Assembly (NCBI GenBank): GCA_004210915.1
Contig: SEGS01000051.1
Coordinates: 1 to 36,527 of the forward strand
Direction: 5' to 3'
DNA length: 36,527 nt
Source of the DNA: Variovorax sp.
GTDB taxonomy: Bacteria; Pseudomonadota; Gammaproteobacteria; Burkholderiales; Burkholderiaceae_C
The notes beneath the pieces are model-generated. The model did no database searches, was not told the DNA's origin, and saw nothing but the letters and a program-made list of their open reading frames with translations. This document shows, in pieces, positions 1 to 8,800 of this stretch. A program made the translations under genes and the position numbers. Each line of letters opens with the position of its first letter. Positions within the stretch are counted from its first letter, which is position 1.

Positions 1-805
1 TGCGGCCACCGCCGCCGACCGAAGGCAAGCCCACCGCGCCGGAGAACAGCGTGACGATCAGCGCGAGCACGCCGGCCGCAACAGCCAACAGGATGCTCGA
101 CGTCACCACCATCGCGATGGCGCCGGCACCGACTCCCATCGCCAGCGGGCCGAGCTTGCTGCCCAGCATGGCGCGTGCAGCGCGGCCCGCCACGATCACG
201 CCGAAGAAGAGAAAGATACCGAGTTCGCCCCAGTCGACGTTGCCGATGCCGCCTGCATCGCGCGGCTGGTGTTCGACAGTGACTTCAGGCAGCGCTTCGC
301 CGTTGATGCGCGCCACCAACTGGTCGATGGCGGCATCGATGCCGCCGGCGTAGTCGTTCTGGCGAAAGCGCGGCGCCATCGCGCCGTCGATGATGCGGCT
401 GGCAGCGAGGTCGGGAATCGCGCCTTCGAGCGCCTTCGCGATCTCGATGCGCATGCGCCGGTCGTTCTTCGCCACAACCACCAGCACGCCATCGCCCACT
501 TCGCGGCGACCGACCTTCCAGGTGTCGGCCACGCGGTGGGCGTAGCTGGCGATGTCCTCGCCCGCGGTCGTCGGCACCATCAGCACCACGATCTGCGAAC
601 CTTTCTGCTGCTCGAACGTCGCCAGACGGGCTTCGAGCGCACCGCGTTGCGCGGCATCGAGCGTGCCGGTCTGATCGATGACACGCGCGCTCAAGGCCGG
701 CACAGGCAACGGCGCCTGCGCGTAAGCCGCGCCGAGGAAGGCGCCGAAGGCCGCTGCGATCAGGAAGATCGCAGTCAGCACCCGCCAGAGGCGTGCCGTG
801 GGCAT
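1..805 (-). CDS. TPM-domain (YgcG-family) membrane protein, C-terminus cut by window edge
   Basis: The reading frame starts at the ATG at 805 and runs off the window. The N-terminus has a signal peptide (hydrophobic residues about 8-28, likely cleavage after AYA), followed by a TPM domain (about 38-160) containing the family signature around DQTGTLDAAQRGALEARL, QIVVLMVPTT and a DGVLVVVAKNDR strand. Two hydrophobic segments follow (about 195-210 and 225-255), then the start of the Gly-rich tail usual for this family. TPM proteins sit at the cell envelope and their biochemical role is poorly defined; some plant members were called phosphatases. It lies 33 nt downstream of lemA on the same strand, and a lemA-TPM pair is a recurrent arrangement, so the two are probably co-transcribed and act together at the membrane. 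There is no strong ribosome-binding site before the ATG, which fits translational coupling. Confidence 0.85.
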   Translation of the reverse strand, partial: MPTARLWRVLTAIFLIAAAFGAFLGAAYAQAPLPVPALSARVIDQTGTLDAAQRGALEARLATFEQQKGSQIVVLMVPTTAGEDIASYAHRVADTWKVGRREVGDGVLVVVAKNDRRMRIEIAKALEGAIPDLAASRIIDGAMAPRFRQNDYAGGIDAAIDQLVARINGEALPEVTVEHQPRDAGGIGNVDWGELGIFLFFGVIVAGRAARAMLGSKLGPLAMGVGAGAIAMVVTSSILLAVAAGVLALIVTLFSGAVGLPSVGGGGR

Positions 806-838
806 CGGTTGCGGCGCCGGGTATCGGTGAGGTGCCGT

Positions 839-1429
839 TTACTTCTTCTCGAAGTCCACCGTCGGCGGACGCGAAATTTCGGCTTCGTTCTGCACGCTGA
901 AGTTGGGCTTCGGGTCATAACCAAAGACCATGGCCGTCAGGTTGGTCGGGAAGCTGCGGGAGAGCACGTTGTATTCCTGGACCGTTTCGATGAAGCGGTT
1001 GCGCGCCACGGTGATGCGGTTCTCGGTGCCTTCGAGCGTCACGCGCAGGTCGCGGAACGCCTGGTTGGCCTTGAGCTCCGGGTAGCGTTCGACGGTCACC
1101 ATCAGGCGCGACAGCGCGCTGGACAACTCGCCCTGCGCCTGCTGGAACTGGTTGAAGGTCGCGGGGTTGTTGAGCGTCTCGGGCGTGACCTGAATCGAGG
1201 TGGCCTTGGCGCGCGCCTCGATCACGCGAGTCAGCGTTTCCTGTTCGAAGTTGGCCTCGCCCTTGACGCTGGCCACGATGTTCGGCACCAGGTCGGCGCG
1301 GCGCTGGTACTGGTTGAGCACCTCGCTCCAGGCCGATTTGCTGGCCTCGTCGAGCCGCTGGAAATCGTTGTAGCCGCAGCCGGTCAGCGACACGGCCGCC
1401 ACGAGGATCAAGAGCCAGCGTTTCATCAT
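839..1429 (-). CDS. lemA: LemA family protein
   Basis: A 196-residue protein. I chose the start at 1429 (MMKRWLLILVAAVSLTGC) because GGAGG lies 8 nt upstream and a lipoprotein signal with lipobox LTGC begins there; the open frame continues upstream without sense. The mature part is the all-helical LemA domain, with the conserved stretches WSEVLNQYQRRADLVPNIV, LSRLMVTVERYPELKANQ and ITVARNRFIETVQEYN. LemA proteins are membrane-anchored and largely helical. The name comes from a Listeria antigen and the molecular function is unknown. The lipobox suggests anchoring by a lipid as well as, or instead of, the usual N-terminal helix. It heads a two-gene minus-strand unit with the TPM protein and is divergent from the SnoaL-like gene at 1545. 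Confidence 0.93.
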   Translation of the reverse strand: MMKRWLLILVAAVSLTGCGYNDFQRLDEASKSAWSEVLNQYQRRADLVPNIVASVKGEANFEQETLTRVIEARAKATSIQVTPETLNNPATFNQFQQAQGELSSALSRLMVTVERYPELKANQAFRDLRVTLEGTENRITVARNRFIETVQEYNVLSRSFPTNLTAMVFGYDPKPNFSVQNEAEISRPPTVDFEKK

Positions 1430-1544
1430 TTGAGGAGCCTCCACGGAAAGGGAGCCGAAGGTAGCATAGATGCCCCTGGTGCCACGTAGGGCAGGCGCGG
1501 CACCTGCCGGAGGGTCGCCGGCGCAGGGCAGAATCGCGGCTGCC

Positions 1545-1994
1545 ATGTCCAAGACCCAACTTCGCGCCGCCGCGCTCGGCGGCACCGCCGACGAGATCGA
1601 GGCAGCCTTCTACGAAGCGCTGCAGCGCGGCGACATCGATGCGTTGATGGCGTGCTGGGCCGACGAGGACGAGGTGTTCTGCGTCCACCCGGGCGGCCCA
1701 AGGCTGGTGGGCACGGCGGCGATCCGCGCCGCTTTCGAGCAGATGTTCAGCAACGGCGCGATCCACGCCACGCCGGCGCGCGTGCGCCGGATCGATTCGC
1801 TGGCCAGCGCGGTGCACAACGTGCTCGAACGCATCGAGGTGCTCACAGCCGAGGGCGCGCGGCATGCCTTCGTGCTGGCGACCAACGTCTATCACAAGAC
1901 CCCGCAAGGCTGGCGCCTGGTGGCGCACCATGCCAGCCCCGGCAGCGCGCGCGAGCCCGACGAAACCCTCGACACGCCGCAAACGCTGCACTGA
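1545..1994 (+). CDS. SnoaL-like / NTF2-fold small protein
   Basis: A 149-residue soluble protein. The ATG at 1545 (MSKTQLRAAALGG) is preferred over upstream in-frame codons because the NTF2-like fold starts at about residue 15 with EIEAAFYEALQRGDIDALMACWADEDEVFCVHPGG. That pattern (aromatic-rich first helix, then D-E-VFCVHPGG, then G-x-x-I-R-x-x-F) is characteristic of SnoaL_3/DUF4440-type domains. These domains form a cone-shaped pocket found in isomerases, hydrolases and many uncharacterised proteins, so no substrate can be assigned. The gene is followed after 16 nt by the YheT-type hydrolase on the same strand, which suggests a two-gene unit. Confidence 0.85.
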   Translation: MSKTQLRAAALGGTADEIEAAFYEALQRGDIDALMACWADEDEVFCVHPGGPRLVGTAAIRAAFEQMFSNGAIHATPARVRRIDSLASAVHNVLERIEVLTAEGARHAFVLATNVYHKTPQGWRLVAHHASPGSAREPDETLDTPQTLH

Positions 1995-2010
1995 CGCCGA
2001 CCCTGCATCG

Positions 2011-2994
2011 ATGGACTACGCCGCACCACGCTGGCTGCCCGGGGGCAACCTGCAGACCATCTGGCCCGCGCTCTATGCGCGGAGGGTCGAAGGCGCGCCG
2101 CCCGTGTACCGGCGCGAGCGCTGGGACACGCCGGATGGCGACTTCATCGATGTCGACTTCATCGATGTCGACTTTGTCGATGCCCCCGCGGGCGCGCCGG
2201 TGCTGGTGCTGTTCCACGGCCTCGAAGGGTCGTCACGCAGCCACTATGCCGAGGCTTTCGCGGCTTTCGCCGCCGCGCAGGGCTGGGCCTTCGCGGTGCC
2301 GCATTTCCGCGGCTGCAGCGGCGAGTTGAATCGCGCGCCGCGGGCCTACCACTCGGGCGACTTCGAAGAGATCGGCTGGATCCTCGGCCGCATGCGCGCG
2401 CGCCGCGAGGGCCCTTTGCTGGCCGCTGGCGTCTCGCTGGGCGGCAACGCGCTGATGCGCTGGGCCGAAGAGGCGGGCCACAGCGCGGCCCAGGTCGTCA
2501 ACGCCGTCGCCGCCATCTCGGCGCCGCTCGACCTGGCGGCCGGCGGCGTCGCGATCGGCCGCGGCTTCAACCGCCTCGTGTACACGCGCATGTTCCTGTC
2601 GACCATGAAGCCCAAGGCACTGGCCAAGCTCGCGCAGCACCCGGGCCTGTTCGACCGCGACCGGCTGCTGGCGGCGCGCGACCTCTACGCCTTCGACAAC
2701 GTCTTCACCGCACCGCTGCACGGCTTTCGCGACACCGACGATTACTGGGCGCGGGGCTCGGCGCGGCCGCACCTGCACGCGATCCGCATCCCCGCGCTGG
2801 TCGTGAATGCGACCAACGACCCGTTCGTGCCGGCCGCCAGCCTGCCGCGGCCCAACGAGGTCGGCGACCATGTCACGCTGTGGCAGCCGGCGCACGGCGG
2901 CCATGTCGGCTTCCCGCTCGGCGCGCCGCCCGGCCATGTGCGCGGCATGCCCGAGCGCGTGGGCGGCTGGCTGAAAGTCCAGGCAGGGCTTTGA
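2011..2994 (+). CDS. YheT-family alpha/beta hydrolase
   Basis: A 327-residue alpha/beta hydrolase. The N-terminal WLPGGNLQTIWPAL motif is typical of the YheT/EMB8 family. The triad is visible: nucleophile Ser142 in GVSLGGNA, Asp270 in NATNDPFVP and His298 in HGGHVGF; HGLEGSS (about 69-75) carries the oxyanion-hole backbone. Physiological substrates of bacterial YheT proteins are not established; carboxylic esters are likely. No signal peptide is seen, so it is probably cytoplasmic. Unusual feature: residues 44-58 are three 5-residue repeats (DFIDV, DFIDV, DFVDA) encoded by a near-perfect 15-bp tandem repeat, lengthening a surface strand region. It follows the SnoaL-like gene by 16 nt. Confidence 0.92.
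   Translation: MDYAAPRWLPGGNLQTIWPALYARRVEGAPPVYRRERWDTPDGDFIDVDFIDVDFVDAPAGAPVLVLFHGLEGSSRSHYAEAFAAFAAAQGWAFAVPHFRGCSGELNRAPRAYHSGDFEEIGWILGRMRARREGPLLAAGVSLGGNALMRWAEEAGHSAAQVVNAVAAISAPLDLAAGGVAIGRGFNRLVYTRMFLSTMKPKALAKLAQHPGLFDRDRLLAARDLYAFDNVFTAPLHGFRDTDDYWARGSARPHLHAIRIPALVVNATNDPFVPAASLPRPNEVGDHVTLWQPAHGGHVGFPLGAPPGHVRGMPERVGGWLKVQAGL
2140..2184 (+). repeat. 15-bp tandem repeat (3 units) inside the YheT-type hydrolase gene
   Basis: The unit GACTTCATCGATGTC occurs twice without change and is followed by a third copy with three substitutions (GACTTTGTCGATGCC). The repeat is in frame and encodes DFIDV-DFIDV-DFVDA. It is a direct observation in the sequence; expansion or contraction by slippage would keep the reading frame. 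Confidence 0.9.
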
Positions 2995-3033
2995 CCGACG
3001 CGCGTGCCCGGCGGCACAGGCCAGAATCCGGTC

Positions 3034-3585
3034 ATGGATGACATCGTCAAGCAAGCGCTGGCCAAGTGGCCGAACGTTCCCGATTGCTATGGGTGGCTCG
3101 GGCTCGACGCCCGGGGCAACTGGTACATGCGCGACGACCGGACCCAGGCCATGGGTGCGTTCCCGGCGGCCAAGGGCTCGCTGCTGCAGCATGACAAACT
3201 GATCGATTTCATCCAGCGCAACTACGAGCACGACGACGCAGGGCAATGGTTCTTCCAGAACGGTCCGCAACGTGTGTATGTGGAGCTCGAGGCCGCGCCG
3301 TGGGTCTGGCGCATCGACGACGATTTCGCGGTCAGCACGCACACCGGCGTGCCTGCAACGCCAACCGATTGCCTGCTCGACGAAGCGGGGAAGCTCTACT
3401 TCGCCACGACGCTCGGGCTGGGCCTGGTCCACACGCAGGACGTGGGCATCGCGGCCGCAGCGATCGAACAAAGCCGCTGGGTGCCGCAGACCGTCGAGGC
3501 CGGCACGCTGCCGAACCGGTTCGGTCATGTGCTGAGCCCTGCCGCGCGCCAGGCGGGAAGGGCGAATATGCCCGCGGCATCCTGA
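3034..3585 (+). CDS. DUF2946-type conserved hypothetical protein
   Basis: A 183-residue protein beginning MDDIVKQALAKWPNVP at the ATG at 3034; a GTG ten codons upstream is possible but adds nothing recognisable. It is Trp/Tyr/Phe-rich in its first 110 residues (CYGWLGLDARGNWYMRDD, NYEHDDAGQWFFQNGPQRVYV, APWVWRIDDDF). This matches, from memory, a betaproteobacterial family annotated DUF2946; the family number should be confirmed. No transmembrane segment or signal peptide is seen. Function is unknown. It is the last gene of the plus-strand run and is followed by a strong bidirectional terminator. Confidence 0.8.
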   Translation: MDDIVKQALAKWPNVPDCYGWLGLDARGNWYMRDDRTQAMGAFPAAKGSLLQHDKLIDFIQRNYEHDDAGQWFFQNGPQRVYVELEAAPWVWRIDDDFAVSTHTGVPATPTDCLLDEAGKLYFATTLGLGLVHTQDVGIAAAAIEQSRWVPQTVEAGTLPNRFGHVLSPAARQAGRANMPAAS

Positions 3586-3608
3586 GGTCCGCGCCGCGGG
3601 CGCGCGCA

Positions 3609-3635
3609 AAAAAGCCGGCGCGAGGCCGGCTTTTT
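3609..3635. terminator. Bidirectional rho-independent terminator
   Basis: A perfect 11-bp stem, AAAAAGCCGGC / GCCGGCTTTTT, with a 5-nt GCGAG loop. An A-run precedes it and a T-run follows, so it can stop transcription in both directions. It sits between the convergent DUF2946-type gene (plus) and the c-type cytochrome gene (minus). Confidence 0.9.
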
Positions 3636-3662
3636 GTTGGGTGAGGCGGGGTGTCGCCTGGC

Positions 3663-4337
3663 TTACTTGCCTGCAGCAGGCGCGGCGGGCGCAGCAGCAG
3701 GTGCTGCGGCACTGGCCGGCGCGGCGGCCGCGGGCGCCGCGGAGCCTGCGGCACCTTCGGGCACTGCAGCGCCTTCGGCCGGGGCTGCCGCCGGACGATC
3801 GGGCACGGGGAACTTGCCGCCGCCGGAGTTGGCCAGGTACACCACCGCACGGCCGATCTCGACGTCTTCGAAGTCACCGCCGCCCTGGGGCGGCATCGCG
3901 CCCTTGCCCTTCAGGGCGTGCTCAAGCAGCGTGGCGTAGCCTTGGGCCAATCGCGGCCCCCAGGCAGCGGCGTCGTTCAGGTGCGGGGCACCCGGGATGC
4001 CAGGCGCGCCGTGGCAAGCCACGCACTGGGCCTTGAACACGGCCTCGCCGGCTGCCAGCGGGCGGTTCGCATCGCGGATCTCGATCATGCCGACCTTGCG
4101 CAGCCGCTCGGTGATCTCACGCTCCCGTGCGTCTTGCGAGACGCCGTAGAGCGCCATGCCGTCACCTTCGGCGGTGCCGGCCGGCTTGGTGCCCGAAGTC
4201 ACGTACGCCACGAGGCCCGCAATGATCAGGATGGGCGCGATGAACGAGAACAGGACCGCCAGCAGCAGTTGTTTCGGGTTCTTGATGGGGCCCGTGTGGG
4301 CTTCTTCTGTGGCCTGGTAGTGCGGGTCTGCGCTCAT
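3663..4337 (-). CDS. c5-type membrane-anchored cytochrome c
   Basis: A 224-residue protein with start ATG at 4337, preceded by GAGGA. It has an N-terminal cytoplasmic stretch, one transmembrane helix (about 22-45, LLLAVLFSFIAPILIIAGLVAYV), a linker, then a class I cytochrome c domain (about 92-180). Heme attachment is CVACH (105-109) and the likely axial Met is Met148 in KGAMPPQGG. The domain resembles the c5/CycB type found in betaproteobacteria, which passes electrons in the periplasm. The last 40 residues or so are a low-complexity Ala/Pro tail, probably a flexible extension. The gene stands alone, downstream of a palindrome-containing promoter at 4389-4417. Its redox partner cannot be told from sequence. 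Confidence 0.92.
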   Translation of the reverse strand: MSADPHYQATEEAHTGPIKNPKQLLLAVLFSFIAPILIIAGLVAYVTSGTKPAGTAEGDGMALYGVSQDAREREITERLRKVGMIEIRDANRPLAAGEAVFKAQCVACHGAPGIPGAPHLNDAAAWGPRLAQGYATLLEHALKGKGAMPPQGGGDFEDVEIGRAVVYLANSGGGKFPVPDRPAAAPAEGAAVPEGAAGSAAPAAAAPASAAAPAAAPAAPAAGK

Positions 4338-4388
4338 GGCGTCCTCAATATCGGGGGCTCGTCGGGGGGCGATTCAAATCAACCGGGG

Positions 4389-4417
4389 ATTATAGAGACG
4401 ACCGTCCGGTCGTCTCT
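4389..4417 (-). promoter_or_regulatory. Putative promoter with a perfect 24-bp palindrome in the -35/-10 spacer
   Basis: On the minus strand a perfect TATAAT (complement of 4389-4394) lies 51 nt upstream of the cytochrome c start. Immediately upstream of and overlapping it by one base is a perfect inverted repeat, AGAGACGACCG (4394-4404), a 2-nt centre, then CGGTCGTCTCT (4407-4417). The palindrome fills the spacer where a repressor would block RNA polymerase. GACCG-NN-CGGTC cores are common in TetR-family operators. Alternatively it is the terminator stem of the upstream efflux operon, though no U-tract follows on the minus strand. The palindrome is certain; its role is inferred. Confidence 0.5.
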
Positions 4418-4431
4418 CCGGCCTTGCGCGT

Positions 4432-5826
4432 TCAGCTGGCCCAGCCGCCCCCGAGTGCCTTGTAAAGCACCACCTGGTTCTGCAGTTGCTGCAAGCGGGC
4501 CTGCACGGCCAGCTGCTGCGAGGAAAACAGCGAACGCTGAGCGTCGAGCAGGTCGAGCGCGCTCGCCACCCCGTTGCGGTAGCGCAGGTCGGCCAGCCGG
4601 AAGCGCACCGCCTCGGCCTCGGCCTGGGCGCGTTGCGCGCGGACCTGTTCGCCCAGCGTGGCGCGGCCAGCCAGGCCGTCGGCGACCTCGCGGAACGCAG
4701 TCTGGATCGACTTCTCGTAGCGCGCCACCGCGATTTCGCGGCCAGCCCGGGCCGAATCCAGATTGGCCTGGTTGCGACCGGCGTCGAAGATCGGCAGCGT
4801 GATCTGCGGCGAGAACGCCCACGCCTTGGTGCCGGTGTGGAAGAGCTGCGAGAACTCGCTGCTCACCGTGCCGATCGAGGTGGTGAGCGAAATGCGCGGG
4901 AAGAAGGCTGCGCGTGCCGCGCCGATATTGGCGTTGGCCGCGATCAGGTCCTGCTCGGCCGCGCGGATGTCGGGCCGCTCGGTCATGAGGTCGGAGGGCA
5001 GGCCGGCGGGCAGTTCGGGCATCGGCGATGCAGACGCGAGGCGGTTGGCGCCGCCCGCGATGGCGTCGGCCGGCACCGGGGCGCCAAGCAGCAGCGCCAG
5101 TGCGTTCTCGTCCTGCAGGCGCAGGCGCTGCTGCTGTGCGTAGGAGGCGCGCGCGGATTCGGTCAGCGAATTGGCCAACTGGAAGTCGAGCTCCGAGGCC
5201 ACGCCGTTGTCGAAGCGCAGCTTGGTCAGCCGCACCGATTCTTCGCGCGTGCCCAGCGTCTGGCGCGTGAGTTCGAGCAGTTCCTCGTCCGCCAGCAGGG
5301 TCAGCCAGCCGTTGGCGACGGCGCCGATCAGGCTGATCTGCGTGGCCTTGCGCGCTTCTTCGGTCGACAGGTACTGGGCCAGCGCCGCATCCTTCAGGCT
5401 GCCGATGCGGCCGAAGAAATCGAGCTCCCAGGCCGTGAGGCCGAGGTTGACGCTGTAGCTCTCCGAGACCCCGCCGGTCAGTGGTGAAGGCCGCGAGCGC
5501 GAGCCGGAGCCCGACAGGCCCAGCGCCGGAAATTGCGCCGAGCGCTGGATCTGGAACTGCGCGCGCGCCTGCTCGATGTTGAGCGCGGCGATGCGCAGGT
5601 CGCGGTTGTTGGCCAGCGCGGTCTCGATCAGGCGCACCAGGCGTGGATCGGTGAAGAAGGTCTGCCACGGGATGGTCGCTGCCGCGGCGCCAGCGGGTTG
5701 TGCCGGATCACCGGGGAAGGTGGTCGGCACGGGCGCGGCCGGGCGCTCGTAGGTCGGGATCAGCGAGCACCCGCTGAGAAACAGGGCGGCGGCGAGCGCC
5801 AGGGGGGCCAGGGGGAGCTTTCGCAT
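4432..5826 (-). CDS. RND efflux outer-membrane channel lipoprotein (NodT/OprM type)
   Basis: A 464-residue protein starting at the ATG at 5826 with a lipoprotein signal, MRKLPLAPLALAAALFLSGC, where Cys20 is the lipidation site. Another in-frame ATG at 5844 would overlap the pump gene's stop but places extra charged residues before the signal. Two outer membrane efflux repeats follow (about 65-255 and 275-460) with typical helical hairpins, for example DLRIAALNIEQARAQFQIQRS and EQDLIAANANIGAARAAFFP. It forms the trimeric exit duct of the tripartite pump. It is the third gene of the operon, 10 nt after the AcrB-type pump, so channel, pump and adaptor should be produced together. Confidence 0.95.
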   Translation of the reverse strand: MRKLPLAPLALAAALFLSGCSLIPTYERPAAPVPTTFPGDPAQPAGAAAATIPWQTFFTDPRLVRLIETALANNRDLRIAALNIEQARAQFQIQRSAQFPALGLSGSGSRSRPSPLTGGVSESYSVNLGLTAWELDFFGRIGSLKDAALAQYLSTEEARKATQISLIGAVANGWLTLLADEELLELTRQTLGTREESVRLTKLRFDNGVASELDFQLANSLTESARASYAQQQRLRLQDENALALLLGAPVPADAIAGGANRLASASPMPELPAGLPSDLMTERPDIRAAEQDLIAANANIGAARAAFFPRISLTTSIGTVSSEFSQLFHTGTKAWAFSPQITLPIFDAGRNQANLDSARAGREIAVARYEKSIQTAFREVADGLAGRATLGEQVRAQRAQAEAEAVRFRLADLRYRNGVASALDLLDAQRSLFSSQQLAVQARLQQLQNQVVLYKALGGGWAS

Positions 5827-5836
5827 GGTTCTGTTC

Positions 5837-8800
5837 TCAGGCATGGCTTTGATCTTCGGCGATTCCGGCGCCTTCGGCATGGCGCTTGTTGAGTTCCTGC
5901 TGGCGCTTGCTGCCCTTGAACAGCGTGCGCACCAGCACAAAGAAGACCGGCACGAAGAACACCGCGAGCGCGGTGCCCGTGATCATGCCGCCGATCACGC
6001 CAGTGCCGATGGCGCGCTGGCTGGCCGAGCCTGCGCCCGACGCGATGAACAGCGGCACCACGCCCAGGCCGAAGGCCAGCGAGGTCATGATGATTGGCCG
6101 GAAGCGCAGGTGCGCGGCTTCCAGCGCCGCCGCCACGACGCTCTTGCCCTGCGCCTGCAGGTCTTTCGCGAACTCGATGATCAGGATCGCGTTCTTCGCC
6201 GACAAACCGATGATCGTGATCAGGCCCACCTGGAAGTACACGTCGTTCGAGTAGCCGCGCAGCATGGTCGCACCCAGCACCCCCAGAATGCCCAGCGGCA
6301 CCACCAGGATCACCGACAGCGGGATCGACCAGCTCTCGTACAGCGCGGCCAGGCACAGGAACACCGCCAGGATCGCGAAGCCGTACAGGATGATCGATTG
6401 CGAGCCGGCGAGCTTTTCTTCACGCGACTGGCCCGTCCACTCGAAGCCGAATCCCGTGGGCAGCTTGCTTGCCAACGCCTCCATCTCGGCCATCGCCGCG
6501 CCGGTGCTGAAGCCCGGTGCGGCGTCGCCGCTGATGCGCATCGACGGGTAGCCGTTGTAGCGCACGGTTTGCTGCGCACCGGTCACCCAGCGCGTCACGG
6601 CGAAGGCCGACAGCGGCACCGGTTGGCCCTGCGCGTTCGGCGCGGTCAGCTTGAGCAGATCGTCGGGCTGCATGCGCGCGGGCGCATCGGCCTGGATCAC
6701 CACGCGCTGCAGGCGACCGCGGTTCGGGAAGTCGTTCAGGTAGCTCGAGCCCAGCGCGGTGGACAGTGCACTGTTGATGGCATCGAAGCCCACGCCCAGC
6801 GCCTGCGCCTTGTCGCGGTCGATGTCGATCTGCAACTGCGGCGCGTCTTCCAGGCCGTCCGGTCGCACCTGCGCCAGCACCTTGCTCTGCGAGGCCATGC
6901 CCAGCAACTGATTGCGCGCGTTGACCAGCGCCTGATGGCCCTGGCCGCCGCGGTCCTGCAGCCGGAAGCTGAAGCCGCTGGCGGCGCCCAGTTCGGGGAT
7001 GGGCGGGGGGCTCAACGGATAGATGAAGGCATCGCGAATGCCCGACAGCGCACCGAAGGCGCGGCCGGCCAGCGCTTCTGCCGACGCGCCGGGGCCTTTG
7101 CGTTCGTCCCAGTCCTTCAGCGTCACGAAGCCGATGCCTGCGTTCTGTCCCTGGCCCGAGAAGCTGAAGCCCAGCACGCTGACCATGCTCTTCACTTCGG
7201 GCTGCTTGAGGATGTAGCCCTCGACCTGTTCCATCACGTTCACCATGCGTTCCTGCGTGGCGCCCGGGGGCAGCTGGACGTTGACCAGGATGTTGCCCTG
7301 GTCTTCGCCCGGCAGGAAGGAGGTGGGCAGGCGCTGGTACATCACGACGACCGCGCCGATGATGGCCGCGTAGATGATCAGGTAGCGCGCAGCGCGCTTC
7401 AGGATGCGCGAGACCACGCTTTCATAGCCCTTGGCCGTGCGCGAGAAGCCGCGGTTGAACCAGCCGAAGAAGCCCTTCTTTTCGTGGTGGCTGCCTTGCT
7501 CCACCGGCTTGAGCAGCGTGGCGCACAGCGCAGGCGTCAGCGACAGGGCCATGAAGGCCGAGAAGGCGATCGACGTCACCATCACCGCCGAGAACTGGCG
7601 GTAGATGTTGCCGGTCGAGCCGGCGAAGAACGCCAGCGGCACGAACACCGAGATCAGCACCACGGTCACGCCGATGATGGCGCCCGAGATCTGCTGCATC
7701 GCCTTGCGCGTGGCCTCGCGCGGCGGCAGGCCTTCCTCGGTCATGATGCGCTCGACGTTCTCGACCACCACGATGGCATCGTCCACCACGATGCCGATCA
7801 CCAGCACCATGCCGAACATGGTCAGCACGTTGATCGAAAAGCCCAGCGCCAGCAGCGTGGCCATCGTGCCCAGCAGCGCAATGGGCACCACCAGCGTCGG
7901 AATGATCGTGTAGCGCCAGTTCTGCAGGAACAGGAACATCACCACGAACACCAGCGCCACGGCTTCGAAGAGCGTCTCCGTGACCTGCTTGATGGAGATG
8001 TCGACGAACTCGGAGCTGTCGTAGGGAATGCTCCACTTCACGCCTTCGGGGAAGAACCTGGCCAGCTCCTCCATCTTGGCGCGCGTGAGCCGGGCCGACT
8101 CCATGGCGTTGCCGCTGGGCGCCAGCTGCACGCCCAGGCCGACAGCGGGCACGCCGTCCAGCCGCGCCGAGGTGGCATAGCTCTGGCCACCCAGTTCCAC
8201 GCGCGCCACGTCTTTCAGGCGAACGGTGGAACCGTCGGCGTTGGCGCGCAACACGATGTTCTGGAATTGCTCGACGCTCGACAGCTGGCCCTTGACGACC
8301 ACTGTGGCCGCGATGCTCTGCCCGGCGATATTGGGCAGGTCACCGATGGTGCCCGACGCCACCTGCGCGTTCTGCGCGCGGATGGCCGCCGACACCTGCG
8401 CCGCCGACAGCGAGAAGCCTTGCAGCTTGGCCGGATCGATCCAGATGCGCATGGCCGTTTCGGAGCCGAACAGTTGCACCTTGCCGATGCCCTTGACGCG
8501 CTGCAGCTCGGGCTGGATGTTGCGCGCGGCGTAGTCGCCCAGTTGCACCGTGTCGAAGTTCGGGTTGTCCGAACTCATCATGGCGAACAGCAGGAAGTTG
8601 TTGCGGGCCTTGTCGACCAGCACGCCCTGCTGCGTCACGGCCGCGGGCAGGCGGGACGTGGCACGCGACAGGCGGTTCTGCACTTCCACCTGCGCCAGGT
8701 CCTCGTCGGTGCCCGGCTCGAAGGTGATGGTGATGGCGCCCGTGCCGTCGGCCTGGGCCACCGATTCCATGTAGATCAGTCCGGGCGCGCCGTTCATCTC

